Positions 25,825-33,923 of a stretch of 64,000 nt of DNA are shown here, in pieces. Origin of the DNA: Oscillospiraceae bacterium (GTDB lineage: Bacteria > Bacillota > Clostridia > Lachnospirales > Lachnospiraceae); assembly GCA_021771715.1 (NCBI GenBank), contig JAETOO010000018.1:1-64000 (forward strand), read 5' to 3'. How positions within the stretch are numbered: the stretch's first letter is position 1; each line of letters begins with the position of its first letter. The position numbers and the translations under genes were made by a program. A model generated the notes under the pieces. It worked only from the letters and a program-made list of their open reading frames with translations. It had not been told where the DNA came from and ran no database searches.

Positions 25825-26472
25825 ATGAGGCTTAGGAATATACCTGGGTCGCGCGATGTGATTGCGGCGAGTGAATTTGTGGTGCACGAGGATGTGATGC
25901 GCGAGATGTGCGGGAGATGGAATACGGTGTTTGGGAACGACCGGCCGATTTACATAGAGGTAGGAATGGGGAAGGGGCGGTTCATCACGGAGCTCGCGGG
26001 GCGCAGGCCGGAGAATAATTATGTCGGGATCGAGAAGTATTCGAGTGTGCTGCTGCGGGCGCTGGAGAAGCGGGAGATGCTGCCGGAGCTGACGAACCTG
26101 TATTTCCTGCGCATGGAGGCCGAGGATCTGACGGAGGTGTTCGGGGAGCAGGAGGTGTCCGGGATCTACCTGAATTTTTCGGATCCGTGGCCCAAGGACC
26201 GGCATGCGAAGCGGCGGCTTCCCAGCAGGGAGTTCCTCGCGCGCTACGACCGGATTCTGAAGCCGGAGGGGCGGGTCGAGTTTAAGACGGACAACCGCGC
26301 GCTGTTTGATTTCGCGCTCGACGAGGCCGAGGCAGCGGGGTGGAGGCTGGAGGTCTGCACGTTCGATCTGCATCAGGAGGAGGAGCTGATGGCGGACAAT
26401 ATCATGACGGAGTACGAGGAGCGCTTTTCCGCGATGGGGAATCCGATCTGCAAGCTGGTGATCGCGAGGTAG
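25825..26472 (+). CDS. trmB: tRNA (guanine-N7)-methyltransferase
   Basis: This 215-residue protein has the length and motifs of bacterial TrmB and starts behind AGGGAGA. It shows IEVGMGKGRFITELA (SAM-binding loop), NYVGIEKYSSVLLRAL, and the highly conserved YLNFSDPWPKDRHAKRRL, followed by LKPEGRVEFKTDNRALFDF. TrmB methylates G46 in the variable loop of tRNAs. A TTGACA at 25758 hints at a promoter, but the matching -10 is weak. The small gene at 26557 follows 84 bases later. Confidence 0.96.
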   Translation: MRLRNIPGSRDVIAASEFVVHEDVMREMCGRWNTVFGNDRPIYIEVGMGKGRFITELAGRRPENNYVGIEKYSSVLLRALEKREMLPELTNLYFLRMEAEDLTEVFGEQEVSGIYLNFSDPWPKDRHAKRRLPSREFLARYDRILKPEGRVEFKTDNRALFDFALDEAEAAGWRLEVCTFDLHQEEELMADNIMTEYEERFSAMGNPICKLVIAR

Positions 26473-26556
26473 AGACCGGGCACATTCCAAGGAGGCGTTG
26501 CATAGGATAGTGTAGAGAGTCGTGCAGAGCGTGCAGCGCAGGGAGGAGGTTCCTGG

Positions 26557-26694
26557 ATGCGGGTGAAGGGGATGCGCAGACGGCTGTATCTTCTGACGTA
26601 TGATAAGCCTGCGATCAACAAGAAGGCGCTGAAAATCAAGCGGTCGTTCGATGAGGTAAAGCGGCTGCTGAATCCCTCGGGATGCGGAAAGTAG
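26557..26694 (+). CDS. Small basic protein, 45 residues
   Basis: The ATG at 26557 is preceded at 7-base spacing by GGGAGGAGG, one of the strongest ribosome sites in the window. The product begins MRVKGMRRRLYLLTYD and continues with a Lys-rich helix (KKALKIKRSFDEVKRLL). Of its 45 residues, 14 are Lys or Arg. It is too short to assign a family, and there is no membrane segment or signal peptide. It lies downstream of trmB in the same direction and ends before a shared terminator, so it may be its cotranscribed partner. Function unknown. Confidence 0.6.
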   Translation: MRVKGMRRRLYLLTYDKPAINKKALKIKRSFDEVKRLLNPSGCGK

Positions 26695-26770
26695 AGAGAA
26701 CAGGATTGCAGAAATGTGCACCTGCGTGCGGAAACAGCCTGCCGGGCGGGGAGCGCCGGACGCGGATTGT

Positions 26771-26812
26771 AAAAAAGGAGCCGGATGTCAGTCATCCAGC
26801 TCCATATTTTTT
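26771..26812. terminator. Bidirectional terminator overlapping a stop codon
   Basis: GGAGCCGGATG (26777-26787) pairs with CATCCAGCTCC (26793-26803), flanked by AAAAAA on the left and TTTTTT on the right. The stem overlaps the last codons of the minus-strand AI-2E gene. Confidence 0.88.
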
Positions 26813-28155
26813 ATAGCGTCATCCACCATGCGCTCCGGGATCTTTTTCTTGTCGAGGCGGTACTGCAGGTAGCGGTCCAGCAGATAGCTGATGATCGCGA
26901 CGACAGGCACGCCGAGAAACATGCCGACGACGCCGAAGATGCTGCCGCCGACCGTGATGGCGAAGATGATCCAGAGCGGCTTCATGCCGGTCGAATCCCC
27001 GAGGATCTTCGGGCCGAGGATCAGGCCGTCAAACTGCTGCAGGCACAGGATCATGATGACAAAGATCAGCGCCTTGACCGGCTTCACGAAGAGCAGGATC
27101 AGCGCGCCCGGGATCGCCCCGATGAACGGACCGAAATACGGGATCATGTTTGTGACGCCGACGATGACACTAATCAGCAGCGTGTACGGCAGCTGCAGAA
27201 TCGTCATCAGGATGAAGCAGAGCAGGCCGATGATCGCGGAGTCGATGAATTTGCCGACGACGAAGCTGCTGAACAGCCGGTTGCACTCCGTCAGGATCTC
27301 ATGGCTGGCCGGGATATGCTTGTTCGGAAGAAACGCATAAATAATCCGCCAGCTCGCCTTCATGAGCCGTTTCTTGTCATACAGCATATAAATGGACACG
27401 ATGATCGTCAGAAGCAGATTGACGATCCAGTTCGCGATCCACATCGACACGGAGTAGATCGCGGGCACCATGTTGGTCGCAAAGTTCCGCAGCGTCGAGA
27501 TGAGATCCGGCATCAGGTCTGTCAACGGCTTCGTCAGCGCCTCGATGTCCAGCTCCGGGAACCGGGTCTGGAGCTCGGAGATCATATCGAGCAGGGAATT
27601 GTACGCACTCGGGATGAAGTTCACGAAATCCACGATATTGTTCATGATCTCAGGCAGCACATAGACGAGCACGAGTATGAGGAAGCCGAGCACGATAACA
27701 TACGTAATCAGGATCGCGATGACCGTGTGGATGCTGTGCTTGAGCTTGAGGTTCAGCTTTTTCAGCAGCAGCCCGATCCAGCGGTAAAACATATGGACCA
27801 TCGGATTCAGCATGTACGCGAGCAGGGCGCCGAAGATAAACGGGCTGAGCACGCCTGCGATCTGCCCGAGCCATGCCTTTGTCTTGTCGATGTCAATGAT
27901 GGCCTTGAAGATCACAGCGGCGGCCAGAATCATGATGATGCCGTAGACGCAGATCGTAAAATAGCGGCTGTTTTTGATAAAACGCTGGCTTTCACCGGGT
28001 TGGGTGTCACCGATCTGCCTGCCGGCGGCCCTGGAGACCGGAGCCGAAGCTTCACGCGGGGGCACTGCCTCGCCGCCTGCCTGAGCTTCCGTTCTGGCTT
28101 TGGCGGGAGAAACCGGCGGTGTTTTCTGTCCGTGAGAATTAGATTTTGTGCGCAT
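26788..28155 (-). CDS. AI-2E family membrane transporter, copy 2
   Basis: This 455-residue protein starts at the ATG at 28155 (MRTKSN) behind AAAGGATC; an upstream Met at 28185 has no ribosome site. About 60 residues of polar, Ala/Pro/Glu-rich cytoplasmic tail precede the first membrane helix (YFTICVYGIIMILAAAVIFKAI). The rest follows the AI-2E/PerM plan: FGALLAYMLNPMVHMFYRW, ILITYVIVLGFLILVLVYVLPEI, IGLLCFILMTILQLPYTLLISVIVGVTNMIPYFGPFIGAIPGAL, LQQFDGLILGPKILGDSTGM and VVGMFLGVPVVA. Function as for copy 1: permease of unknown substrate. The long N-terminal tail distinguishes it from the copy at 14765. Confidence 0.93.
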   Translation of the reverse strand: MRTKSNSHGQKTPPVSPAKARTEAQAGGEAVPPREASAPVSRAAGRQIGDTQPGESQRFIKNSRYFTICVYGIIMILAAAVIFKAIIDIDKTKAWLGQIAGVLSPFIFGALLAYMLNPMVHMFYRWIGLLLKKLNLKLKHSIHTVIAILITYVIVLGFLILVLVYVLPEIMNNIVDFVNFIPSAYNSLLDMISELQTRFPELDIEALTKPLTDLMPDLISTLRNFATNMVPAIYSVSMWIANWIVNLLLTIIVSIYMLYDKKRLMKASWRIIYAFLPNKHIPASHEILTECNRLFSSFVVGKFIDSAIIGLLCFILMTILQLPYTLLISVIVGVTNMIPYFGPFIGAIPGALILLFVKPVKALIFVIMILCLQQFDGLILGPKILGDSTGMKPLWIIFAITVGGSIFGVVGMFLGVPVVAIISYLLDRYLQYRLDKKKIPERMVDDAIKNMELDD

Positions 28156-28343
28156 AGGATCCTTTCTGATAAATAAGTCATTCAAAAGTTGTGTTCATAG
28201 TACCCTATTATAACGGGTTTAGCCAGCAGATTCAAGATCGCGCCTTTCAAAAAGGACATCCCAAATCTAAAAAAATTATAAAAAGCAAAAAAGCGTCTGT
28301 AAAAAAAAGAGGCGAAAAAAATAAAAAATTTTAAAAAAAGGGC

Positions 28344-28371
28344 TTGCATTTTTAAAAACCTGTGCTATAAT
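28344..28371 (+). promoter_or_regulatory. Strong promoter of tRNA-Lys
   Basis: TTGCAT at 28344-28349 and TATAAT at 28366-28371 are 16 bp apart, with an extended -10 TG motif. It lies 48 bases upstream of the tRNA in an A/T-rich stretch. Confidence 0.85.
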
Positions 28372-28418
28372 AAGTCTTGCTTGTGAGGGAACAGCTCAGA
28401 GCAAGGAAAAATGAAGAA

Positions 28419-28491
28419 GCGCGATTAGCTCAGTTGGTAGAGCACCTGACTCTTAATCAGGGTGTCCAGGGTTCGAGCCCCTGATCGCGCA
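28419..28491 (+). tRNA. tRNA-Lys (anticodon CUU)
   Basis: 73 bases fold into a standard cloverleaf: acceptor GCGCGAT/ATCGCGC, D arm GCTCAGTTGGTAGAGC, anticodon stem CCTGA/TCAGG around loop CTCTTAA (anticodon CTT), T arm CAGGG-TTCGAGC-CCCTG. The discriminator is A and no CCA is encoded. Confidence 0.97.
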
Positions 28492-28498
28492 CTGAAAG

Positions 28499-28543
28499 CA
28501 CTGTTTTTGGCAATCGAGATTGCCGGGGACGGTGTTTTTTTTG
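28499..28543 (+). terminator. Terminator after tRNA-Lys
   Basis: A hairpin GGCAATC-ga-GATTGCC (about 28509-28524), extended by CACTG/CGGTG pairing, is followed by eight T residues. Confidence 0.65.
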
Positions 28544-28555
28544 CGCGTTGGCAAT

Positions 28556-28690
28556 GAGCCGTGCAAAATCAGGAAAGCAGTCACAGCCAGGGCTGCTTGC
28601 AGTTCTGCCTGAGGCTGCTTTCCTGATTTTATAGGGCGAAGCCCGCGACCGAGGAAATGCGAAGCATTTTCGAGGTGCGCAGCACGGCTC
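28556..28690. repeat. Multi-branched palindromic element F
   Basis: The outer stem GAGCCGTGC (28556-28564) / GCACGGCTC (28682-28690) encloses three hairpins: a perfect 16-bp AAAATCAGGAAAGCAG/CTGCTTTCCTGATTTT (28565-28580 with 28615-28630), GGGC-gaa-GCCC, and AAATGC-gaa-GCATTT. It has the same design as elements A and D (GAA or GTA triloops) but different end sequences. It sits between tRNA-Lys and the Rpn-type gene. Confidence 0.75.
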
Positions 28691-28775
28691 AGATACACCT
28701 GTTGGATTTATCGCTATTCATGAGGAGGGATTTGTGCTAATATAGAGGAGGGGGAAGAGGGCAAGGGATTGCCAT

Positions 28776-29600
28776 ATGATACGAGAATGGGAAGAGCTGG
28801 AACTAAAGGATGATTTCATGTTCGGAAAGGTCATGCGTGATACAGAGCTTTGCAGGGAAATGCTCGAGCGCCTCCTGGATTTTAAGATATCCAGGATTGA
28901 GTACCCGGAAGAGCAGAAGGTGATCGACGTCTCTTACAACAGCAAAAGTGTGAGACTGGATCTCTATGTGGAGGATGATAAGGACACTGTATATAATGTA
29001 GAGATTCAGACGGTCAACACAAGCGAGCTGCCAAAGAGGAGCCGCTACTATCAGGGAATGATAGACCTGAACCTGATCGAGAAGGGAGAACTCTACCGGA
29101 AGCTGAATACAAGCTATGTGATTTTCATCTGCACGTTTGATTTGTTTGGAAAGGGGTATTATCGGTATTCGTTTGAAAATCTCTGCAGAGAGGATGCGGA
29201 TATTGCGCTGGGAGATCAGGCCTACAAAATCTTTTTTAACACGTCCGGCACGGCCGGGAATATATCAGAGGAGGCCAAAGCATTTTTGCGGTATGTGGGT
29301 GGCTTTGCCAGCGAGGATGCCTACGTCAGGAAGCTTCAGGACAAAGTCGAGAAGGTTCGGCAAAATGAGGAATGGAGGCGGGAATATATGATGCTGTTCA
29401 TGCGTGACCTGGAAAACAGGGAAGAGGGCAAAAAAGAGGGCAAAAAGGAAGGAATCCTGGAGGAAAAAACGAGAATTGTCAGGACGCTTCTTCAGAGAGG
29501 GGGCTTTTCTGAGGAGGAGATCAGTTCGATTGCCCAGATACCGCTGGAGCGGGTGCTGGACATGAAAAAGGAATGCGGACTAGCAAATTTGACGGATTGA
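28776..29600 (+). CDS. Rpn-family PD-(D/E)XK nuclease / putative transposase
   Basis: This 274-residue protein starts at an ATG with a weak upstream purine stretch (GGAGGGGGAAGAGGG lies some 20 bases away). Motifs fit the PDDEXK_2 / Rpn group: LKDDFMFGKVMRD at the start, SVRLDLYVEDD with the metal Asp, and the NVEIQ catalytic segment about 15 residues later, then RSRYYQGMIDLNLI and YVIFICTFDLFGKGYYRYSF. The C-terminal part is a charged helix with EEGKKEGKKEGI repeats, typical of these proteins. Family members promote recombination or act as domesticated nucleases, and many copies per genome are usual. It stands alone, next to palindromic element F. Confidence 0.9.
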   Translation: MIREWEELELKDDFMFGKVMRDTELCREMLERLLDFKISRIEYPEEQKVIDVSYNSKSVRLDLYVEDDKDTVYNVEIQTVNTSELPKRSRYYQGMIDLNLIEKGELYRKLNTSYVIFICTFDLFGKGYYRYSFENLCREDADIALGDQAYKIFFNTSGTAGNISEEAKAFLRYVGGFASEDAYVRKLQDKVEKVRQNEEWRREYMMLFMRDLENREEGKKEGKKEGILEEKTRIVRTLLQRGGFSEEEISSIAQIPLERVLDMKKECGLANLTD

Positions 29601-29694
29601 TGGTAAACTATCTGTAAACGGATCGCTGTTTTGTGGAAAACGAGCTCGCGCGGCGGTCCTTTTACAGATATTTTTTATAAAAGGGGGATATGCT

Positions 29695-32250
29695 ATGCAT
29701 CCAATCAGAATTGACTCACCGGAAGTTCAGCCATTTGAGCGTGCGCACATCGAGGCAGTGCGCAAGGTCGCGCCGGAGTGTATGGTGCTGCTGAAAAATG
29801 ACGGCACACTGCCGCTCGCCAAGGCGGGGAAGCTGGCGCTGTACGGGAGCGGTGCGCGCAGCACGATCAAGGGCGGCACCGGCTCGGGGGACGTGAATGT
29901 GCGCCATTTTGTGAATGTGGAGGAAGGGCTGGAACATGCCGGGTTTGAGATCACGACGAAAGCGTGGCTCGACGGGTATGACCGGGTAGTCACCGACGCG
30001 AAGAAAGCATTTTTTGCCGGGATCCGCAGGGAGGCGGAGGCGGCGGGCGTCACCGGAGGCCAGATGATGCTGTTTGCGATGGGGCGCGCCTGCCCGGAGC
30101 CGGAGTACGAGCTCCCGCTGGACGGGGAGGGCGACACGGCGCTCTACGTGCTGTCGCGCAATTCCGGTGAGGGCGCGGACCGCAGGCCGGAGGCGGGGGA
30201 CATCAACCTGACCGCGACCGAGATCCGCGATATCCTGGCGCTGAACCGGAAGTATGAGAAGTTTGTGCTGGTCCTGAATGTGGGCGGCATGATCGACCTG
30301 AAGCCGGTGGAGGAGGTCGGCACGGTGCTGCTCCTCGGACAGCTCGGCAGTGCGACGGGTGACGCGCTGGCCGACGTCGTGCTGGGGAAATCGTATCCGT
30401 CCGGCAAGCTGACCATGACCTGGGCGCCGATCGCGGACTATGCGTCGACGGAAGGCTTCGGCGATCCGAATGACACTTATTATAAGGAAGGAATCTATGT
30501 GGGTTACCGCTATTTTGACACGATCGGGTACACGCCGGCCTATCCGTTTGGCTACGGAATCGGCTATACGACGTTTGCGGTGGAGCCGAAGGCGTTCGCG
30601 GCGGACGAGAAGACGGTGACGGTCACAGCGACGGTGAAAAACACGGGATCCGCGGCGGGCAAGGAGGTCGTGCAGGTCTACTACTCGGCCCCTGACGGGA
30701 AGCTGGACAAGCCGTACCAGGAGCTGGCGGGCTATGCGAAGACGCGGGAGCTGCAGCCGGGTGAGAGCGAGGATGTGACGGTAAGCTTTGAGACCGCGTC
30801 GATGGCGTCGTACGACACGGCTCGCGCGTCCTACATCATGGAGTCGGGCGTATACTATGTCCGTGTCGGCAACTGCTCGCGGAGCACACAGATCGCCGGG
30901 GCGGTGGAGCTCGACGCGGAGGCCGTGACCGAGAAGGACAAAAATATCTGCGGCGACTGCGGCTTCGAGGATCTTAAGCCGGAGCGGAAGCATATCACAT
31001 ATGCAGGAGAGACAGAAGAGAAAGAGAAGGCAGCGGTGATCCGGATTCAGGCTGCGCATCTGGAGACGAGGGAGATTGCGTACCAGGAGGTGCCGGAGGA
31101 AATTCCGGCCGGACCGGTGTGCACCTGGGATCAGGTCGTAAGCGGCGAGCGGTCGCTGGATGACTTTGTGGCCGGGCTGACGGATGAGCAGCTGGCCTAC
31201 CTGTGCATCGGGGCATACAAGGAGTCGGAGGATCTGATGGAGGTCATCGGAAATGCGTCCAGCACGGTGGCAGGCGCCGCGGGCGAGACGACCCAGCAGC
31301 TGAAGTCGCTGGGCACGCCGGTGCTCGTGATGGCAGACGGACCGGCAGGGCTGCGCCTGAGCCCGACCTACCAGTATGAGAACGGAGAGGCGAGAGCGAC
31401 GTCCTCGAATATGAATGGAGATGTGATGCTGGTCTTCACGGACGAGGAGCGGCAGGCGATGGGCGGTGCTATGACGGCGGCAGGTGCGGATCAGGCAGAG
31501 ACAAAGGCGCCGACCTACTATCAATACTGTGTGGCAATTCCGATCGGCACCGAGCTGGCGCAGTCGTGGAATGACGAACTCGTGCGGCACTGCGGCGATC
31601 TGGTCGGCGAGGAGATGGAGCTGTTCGGCACACATCTGTGGCTGGCTCCGGCGATGAATATCTACCGCTCCCCGCTGTGCGGAAGAAACTTTGAGTACTA
31701 CTCCGAGGATCCGCTGCTCTCCGGCTGCATCGCGGCGGATGTGACGCTCGGCGTGCAGACGCACGAGGGCTGCGCGACGACGATCAAGCACTACGCGTGC
31801 AACAACCAGGAGACGAACCGCTACTTCTCGAACAGCAACGTCAGCGAGCGGGCGCTGCGCGAGATCTACCTGAAGGGCTTTGAGCTCTGCGTGAAAAAGT
31901 CACAGCCGCACTTTGTGATGACCTCCTACAACCTGATCAACGGCGAGCACGCCTGCAACCGCAAGGACATCCAGACGTACACGCTGCGCGATGAGTGGGG
32001 CTTTGCGGGCGTCGTGATGACCGACTGGCTCGTGACCGGCGGCATGGGCGCGTCGGGAGAAAAGTGGCCGTGCGCGTCCGCGGCGGGAAATGTGAAGGCC
32101 GGAAACGATATCACGATGCCCGGCATCCCGGCTGACAAGACCGACATCCTGCGCGCGCTCACAGACCCGTCGCATCCGTACGCGCTTGGCAGAGCGGAAT
32201 TGCAGCTCGCGGCGAAGCGCGTCCTTGGAATGATCCGGAAGCTGGCATAG
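29695..32250 (+). CDS. Glycoside hydrolase family 3 with circularly permuted domains
   Basis: This 851-residue intracellular enzyme (no signal peptide) starts behind GGGGGATATGCT. Its domain order is reversed from standard GH3: the alpha/beta sandwich comes first (ECMVLLKNDGTLPLA, GKLTMTWAP near 240), then a fibronectin-III-like domain (about 305-405), and the TIM-barrel domain last (about 465-840) with FGTHLWLAPAMNIYR, KHYACNNQETNR and the nucleophile Asp777 in VVMTDW. This permuted layout is known from some rumen and gut clostridial beta-glucosidases. It is probably a beta-glucosidase or beta-xylosidase acting on imported oligosaccharides. It opens the 29.7-45 kb glycan region; the dehydrogenase at 32366 follows. 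Confidence 0.93.
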   Translation: MHPIRIDSPEVQPFERAHIEAVRKVAPECMVLLKNDGTLPLAKAGKLALYGSGARSTIKGGTGSGDVNVRHFVNVEEGLEHAGFEITTKAWLDGYDRVVTDAKKAFFAGIRREAEAAGVTGGQMMLFAMGRACPEPEYELPLDGEGDTALYVLSRNSGEGADRRPEAGDINLTATEIRDILALNRKYEKFVLVLNVGGMIDLKPVEEVGTVLLLGQLGSATGDALADVVLGKSYPSGKLTMTWAPIADYASTEGFGDPNDTYYKEGIYVGYRYFDTIGYTPAYPFGYGIGYTTFAVEPKAFAADEKTVTVTATVKNTGSAAGKEVVQVYYSAPDGKLDKPYQELAGYAKTRELQPGESEDVTVSFETASMASYDTARASYIMESGVYYVRVGNCSRSTQIAGAVELDAEAVTEKDKNICGDCGFEDLKPERKHITYAGETEEKEKAAVIRIQAAHLETREIAYQEVPEEIPAGPVCTWDQVVSGERSLDDFVAGLTDEQLAYLCIGAYKESEDLMEVIGNASSTVAGAAGETTQQLKSLGTPVLVMADGPAGLRLSPTYQYENGEARATSSNMNGDVMLVFTDEERQAMGGAMTAAGADQAETKAPTYYQYCVAIPIGTELAQSWNDELVRHCGDLVGEEMELFGTHLWLAPAMNIYRSPLCGRNFEYYSEDPLLSGCIAADVTLGVQTHEGCATTIKHYACNNQETNRYFSNSNVSERALREIYLKGFELCVKKSQPHFVMTSYNLINGEHACNRKDIQTYTLRDEWGFAGVVMTDWLVTGGMGASGEKWPCASAAGNVKAGNDITMPGIPADKTDILRALTDPSHPYALGRAELQLAAKRVLGMIRKLA

Positions 32251-32365
32251 ACGCAGGAGAAGGAAACAGCGGCTTCCGTTTAACTGCCGGAGGCCAATGA
32301 TGGAAAAGCGGCCGTGAGTAAAAGATAAACTGGAAGAACACAGGCTGAGAAACAGGAGGCCCACT

Positions 32366-33322
32366 ATGGGAAAAAAGAACATTCTCGTCACCTGGGAGCT
32401 GACGGAGGCGCAGCGGCGCCTCCTGGAGTCGGCCTGCCCGGACGGCGAGCTACGGTATGTGCCGTCCGGTGAGGTGACGGCGGAGACACTGAGAGATACG
32501 ACGGCGGTGCTCGGGAACCTGCCGCCCGCGCGGTTGAAGGATGCGCCGCAGCTCGAGTGGGTGCAGCTGGGGAGCGCGGGGGCGAACGGCTACTGCGACC
32601 CGGGCGCGCTGGAGGAACGTGTCGTGCTGACGAACGCGTCGGGGGCGTACGGGCTGGCGATCTCGGAGCACATGATCGGCATGCTGCTGATGCTGCAGAA
32701 AAAGCTGGACCGCTACTACGACAATCAGAAGCGGCAGCTGTGGCAGGATGAGGGCAGCGTGACCGGAATCTGGAACAGCCGGACGCTCGTGCTCGGGATG
32801 GGAAACCTCGGCACGGAGTTTGCGAAGCGCATGGCCGCGATGGGGAGTCACGTCGTCGGCCTGCGCCGCAGCGAGAAGCCAAAGCCGGACTGCTTCGAGG
32901 AGCAGTATGGGATGGAACAGCTGGATGCGGAGCTCGCGAAGGCGGATGTCGTCGCGCTCTGCCTGCCGGGCACCGGCCTGACCGCGCAGATTCTGGATGC
33001 GCGCAGGATCGCGCTCATGAAGCCGACGGCGATCCTGCTCAACTCCGGGCGCGGGGTGCTCGTGGACAATCTGGCTCTGGCGCGCGCGCTCGGTGAGCAC
33101 CGGCTCGCCGGGGCAGCACTCGACGTGACAGACCCGGAGCCGCTGCCCGCCGGCCATCCGCTCTGGGATGCACCCAACACGCTGATCACGCCGCACGTTT
33201 CCGGCGGCTACCACATGAAGGAGACGTTTGAGCTCGTTCTCTCCATCGCGGCGGAGAACCTGAGCCGGTACAGCCAGGGTCTCCCGCTTAAGAACCAGGT
33301 AGACCGGAGCGTGGGATATTAA
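32366..33322 (+). CDS. D-isomer-specific 2-hydroxyacid dehydrogenase
   Basis: This 318-residue NAD(P)-dependent oxidoreductase starts behind AGGAGG. It has the nucleotide-binding GMGNLG motif (144-149), LNSGRGVLVDN with Arg229, DPEPLPAGHPLW with Glu258, and TPHVSGGY with His277, the complete catalytic triad of the family. It is close in layout to glyoxylate/hydroxypyruvate reductases (GhrA-like). Whether it reduces hydroxypyruvate or a sugar-derived 2-ketoacid cannot be told. It follows the permuted GH3 by 115 bases and ends before a long terminator hairpin. Confidence 0.92.
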   Translation: MGKKNILVTWELTEAQRRLLESACPDGELRYVPSGEVTAETLRDTTAVLGNLPPARLKDAPQLEWVQLGSAGANGYCDPGALEERVVLTNASGAYGLAISEHMIGMLLMLQKKLDRYYDNQKRQLWQDEGSVTGIWNSRTLVLGMGNLGTEFAKRMAAMGSHVVGLRRSEKPKPDCFEEQYGMEQLDAELAKADVVALCLPGTGLTAQILDARRIALMKPTAILLNSGRGVLVDNLALARALGEHRLAGAALDVTDPEPLPAGHPLWDAPNTLITPHVSGGYHMKETFELVLSIAAENLSRYSQGLPLKNQVDRSVGY

Positions 33323-33331
33323 ACACAACAG

Positions 33332-33425
33332 AAAATGCCTGTCAGGGATCTGTGTCTGCTGTGCTCTGCAAAAGAAAAGGAAGTCGTATGCAGAGCGCGC
33401 CGAGAGATGCCCGGCAGGCATTTTT
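33332..33425 (+). terminator. Long-stem terminator
   Basis: AAAATGCCTG (33332-33341) pairs with CAGGCATTTTT (33415-33425), with an internal GCTCTGCA/TGCAGAGC hairpin. T-rich sequence follows. Together with the operator-like palindrome and promoter below, it accounts for much of the 601-base gap 33323-33923; nothing else is visible there apart from an AGCGC-rich imperfect repeat near 33450-33515. Confidence 0.75.
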
Positions 33426-33588
33426 GTTTGCTGTGCGCGGAAAAAAAGAGGAAGCGCCCCGTGCATTGCTCTGCTATGTTGCACAAAGGAAAAGCGCTTT
33501 TTGCGCTGTGAAATGTAAATAATTCTACAGCATCGTCATGCCATATGCGGTATCGGCGGTCGGTGCGTTTCAGAGCCGTCAACGACCG

Positions 33589-33602
33589 TGTAAGCAGTTA
33601 CA
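33589..33602. promoter_or_regulatory. Palindrome TGTAAGCAGTTACA, cre-like or LacI-type operator
   Basis: This perfect TGTAA-N4-TTACA palindrome differs at one position from the catabolite-responsive element consensus TGWAANCGNTWNCA. It lies about 160 bp upstream of the importer promoter, rather far for direct blocking. Confidence 0.45.
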
Positions 33603-33759
33603 CCCTCGCGGAGCAGGAGAAAATATGCAAAATGTCTGCATATTTACACTTCTATATGACGTGGCCCACGCTTTTACATGCGGCACTGCATATTTGGAGA
33701 TATGAATAATTGCTGTAACTTTTAAAAATTGCGAATGGTCATAATGGATAAAAAATGGG

Positions 33760-33788
33760 TTGACAAATAGCTGTTATGGTGGCATAAT
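33760..33788 (+). promoter_or_regulatory. Promoter of the sugar importer operon
   Basis: Consensus TTGACA (33760-33765) and CATAAT (33783-33788) with 17-bp spacing, leaving a leader of about 130 bases before the binding-protein gene. Confidence 0.85.
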
Positions 33789-33923
33789 AACAACATTAAA
33801 TGACTCGTTTGGTTGTGGAACGAGCATTTTGCCAGCTTGTTGGAGAATTTCGACAGCTACTTTGAAGGAGAAATTTTCCATCTGAGCAAAAAATAATAAT
33901 ATCTAAGGAGGTAATTTATTATT

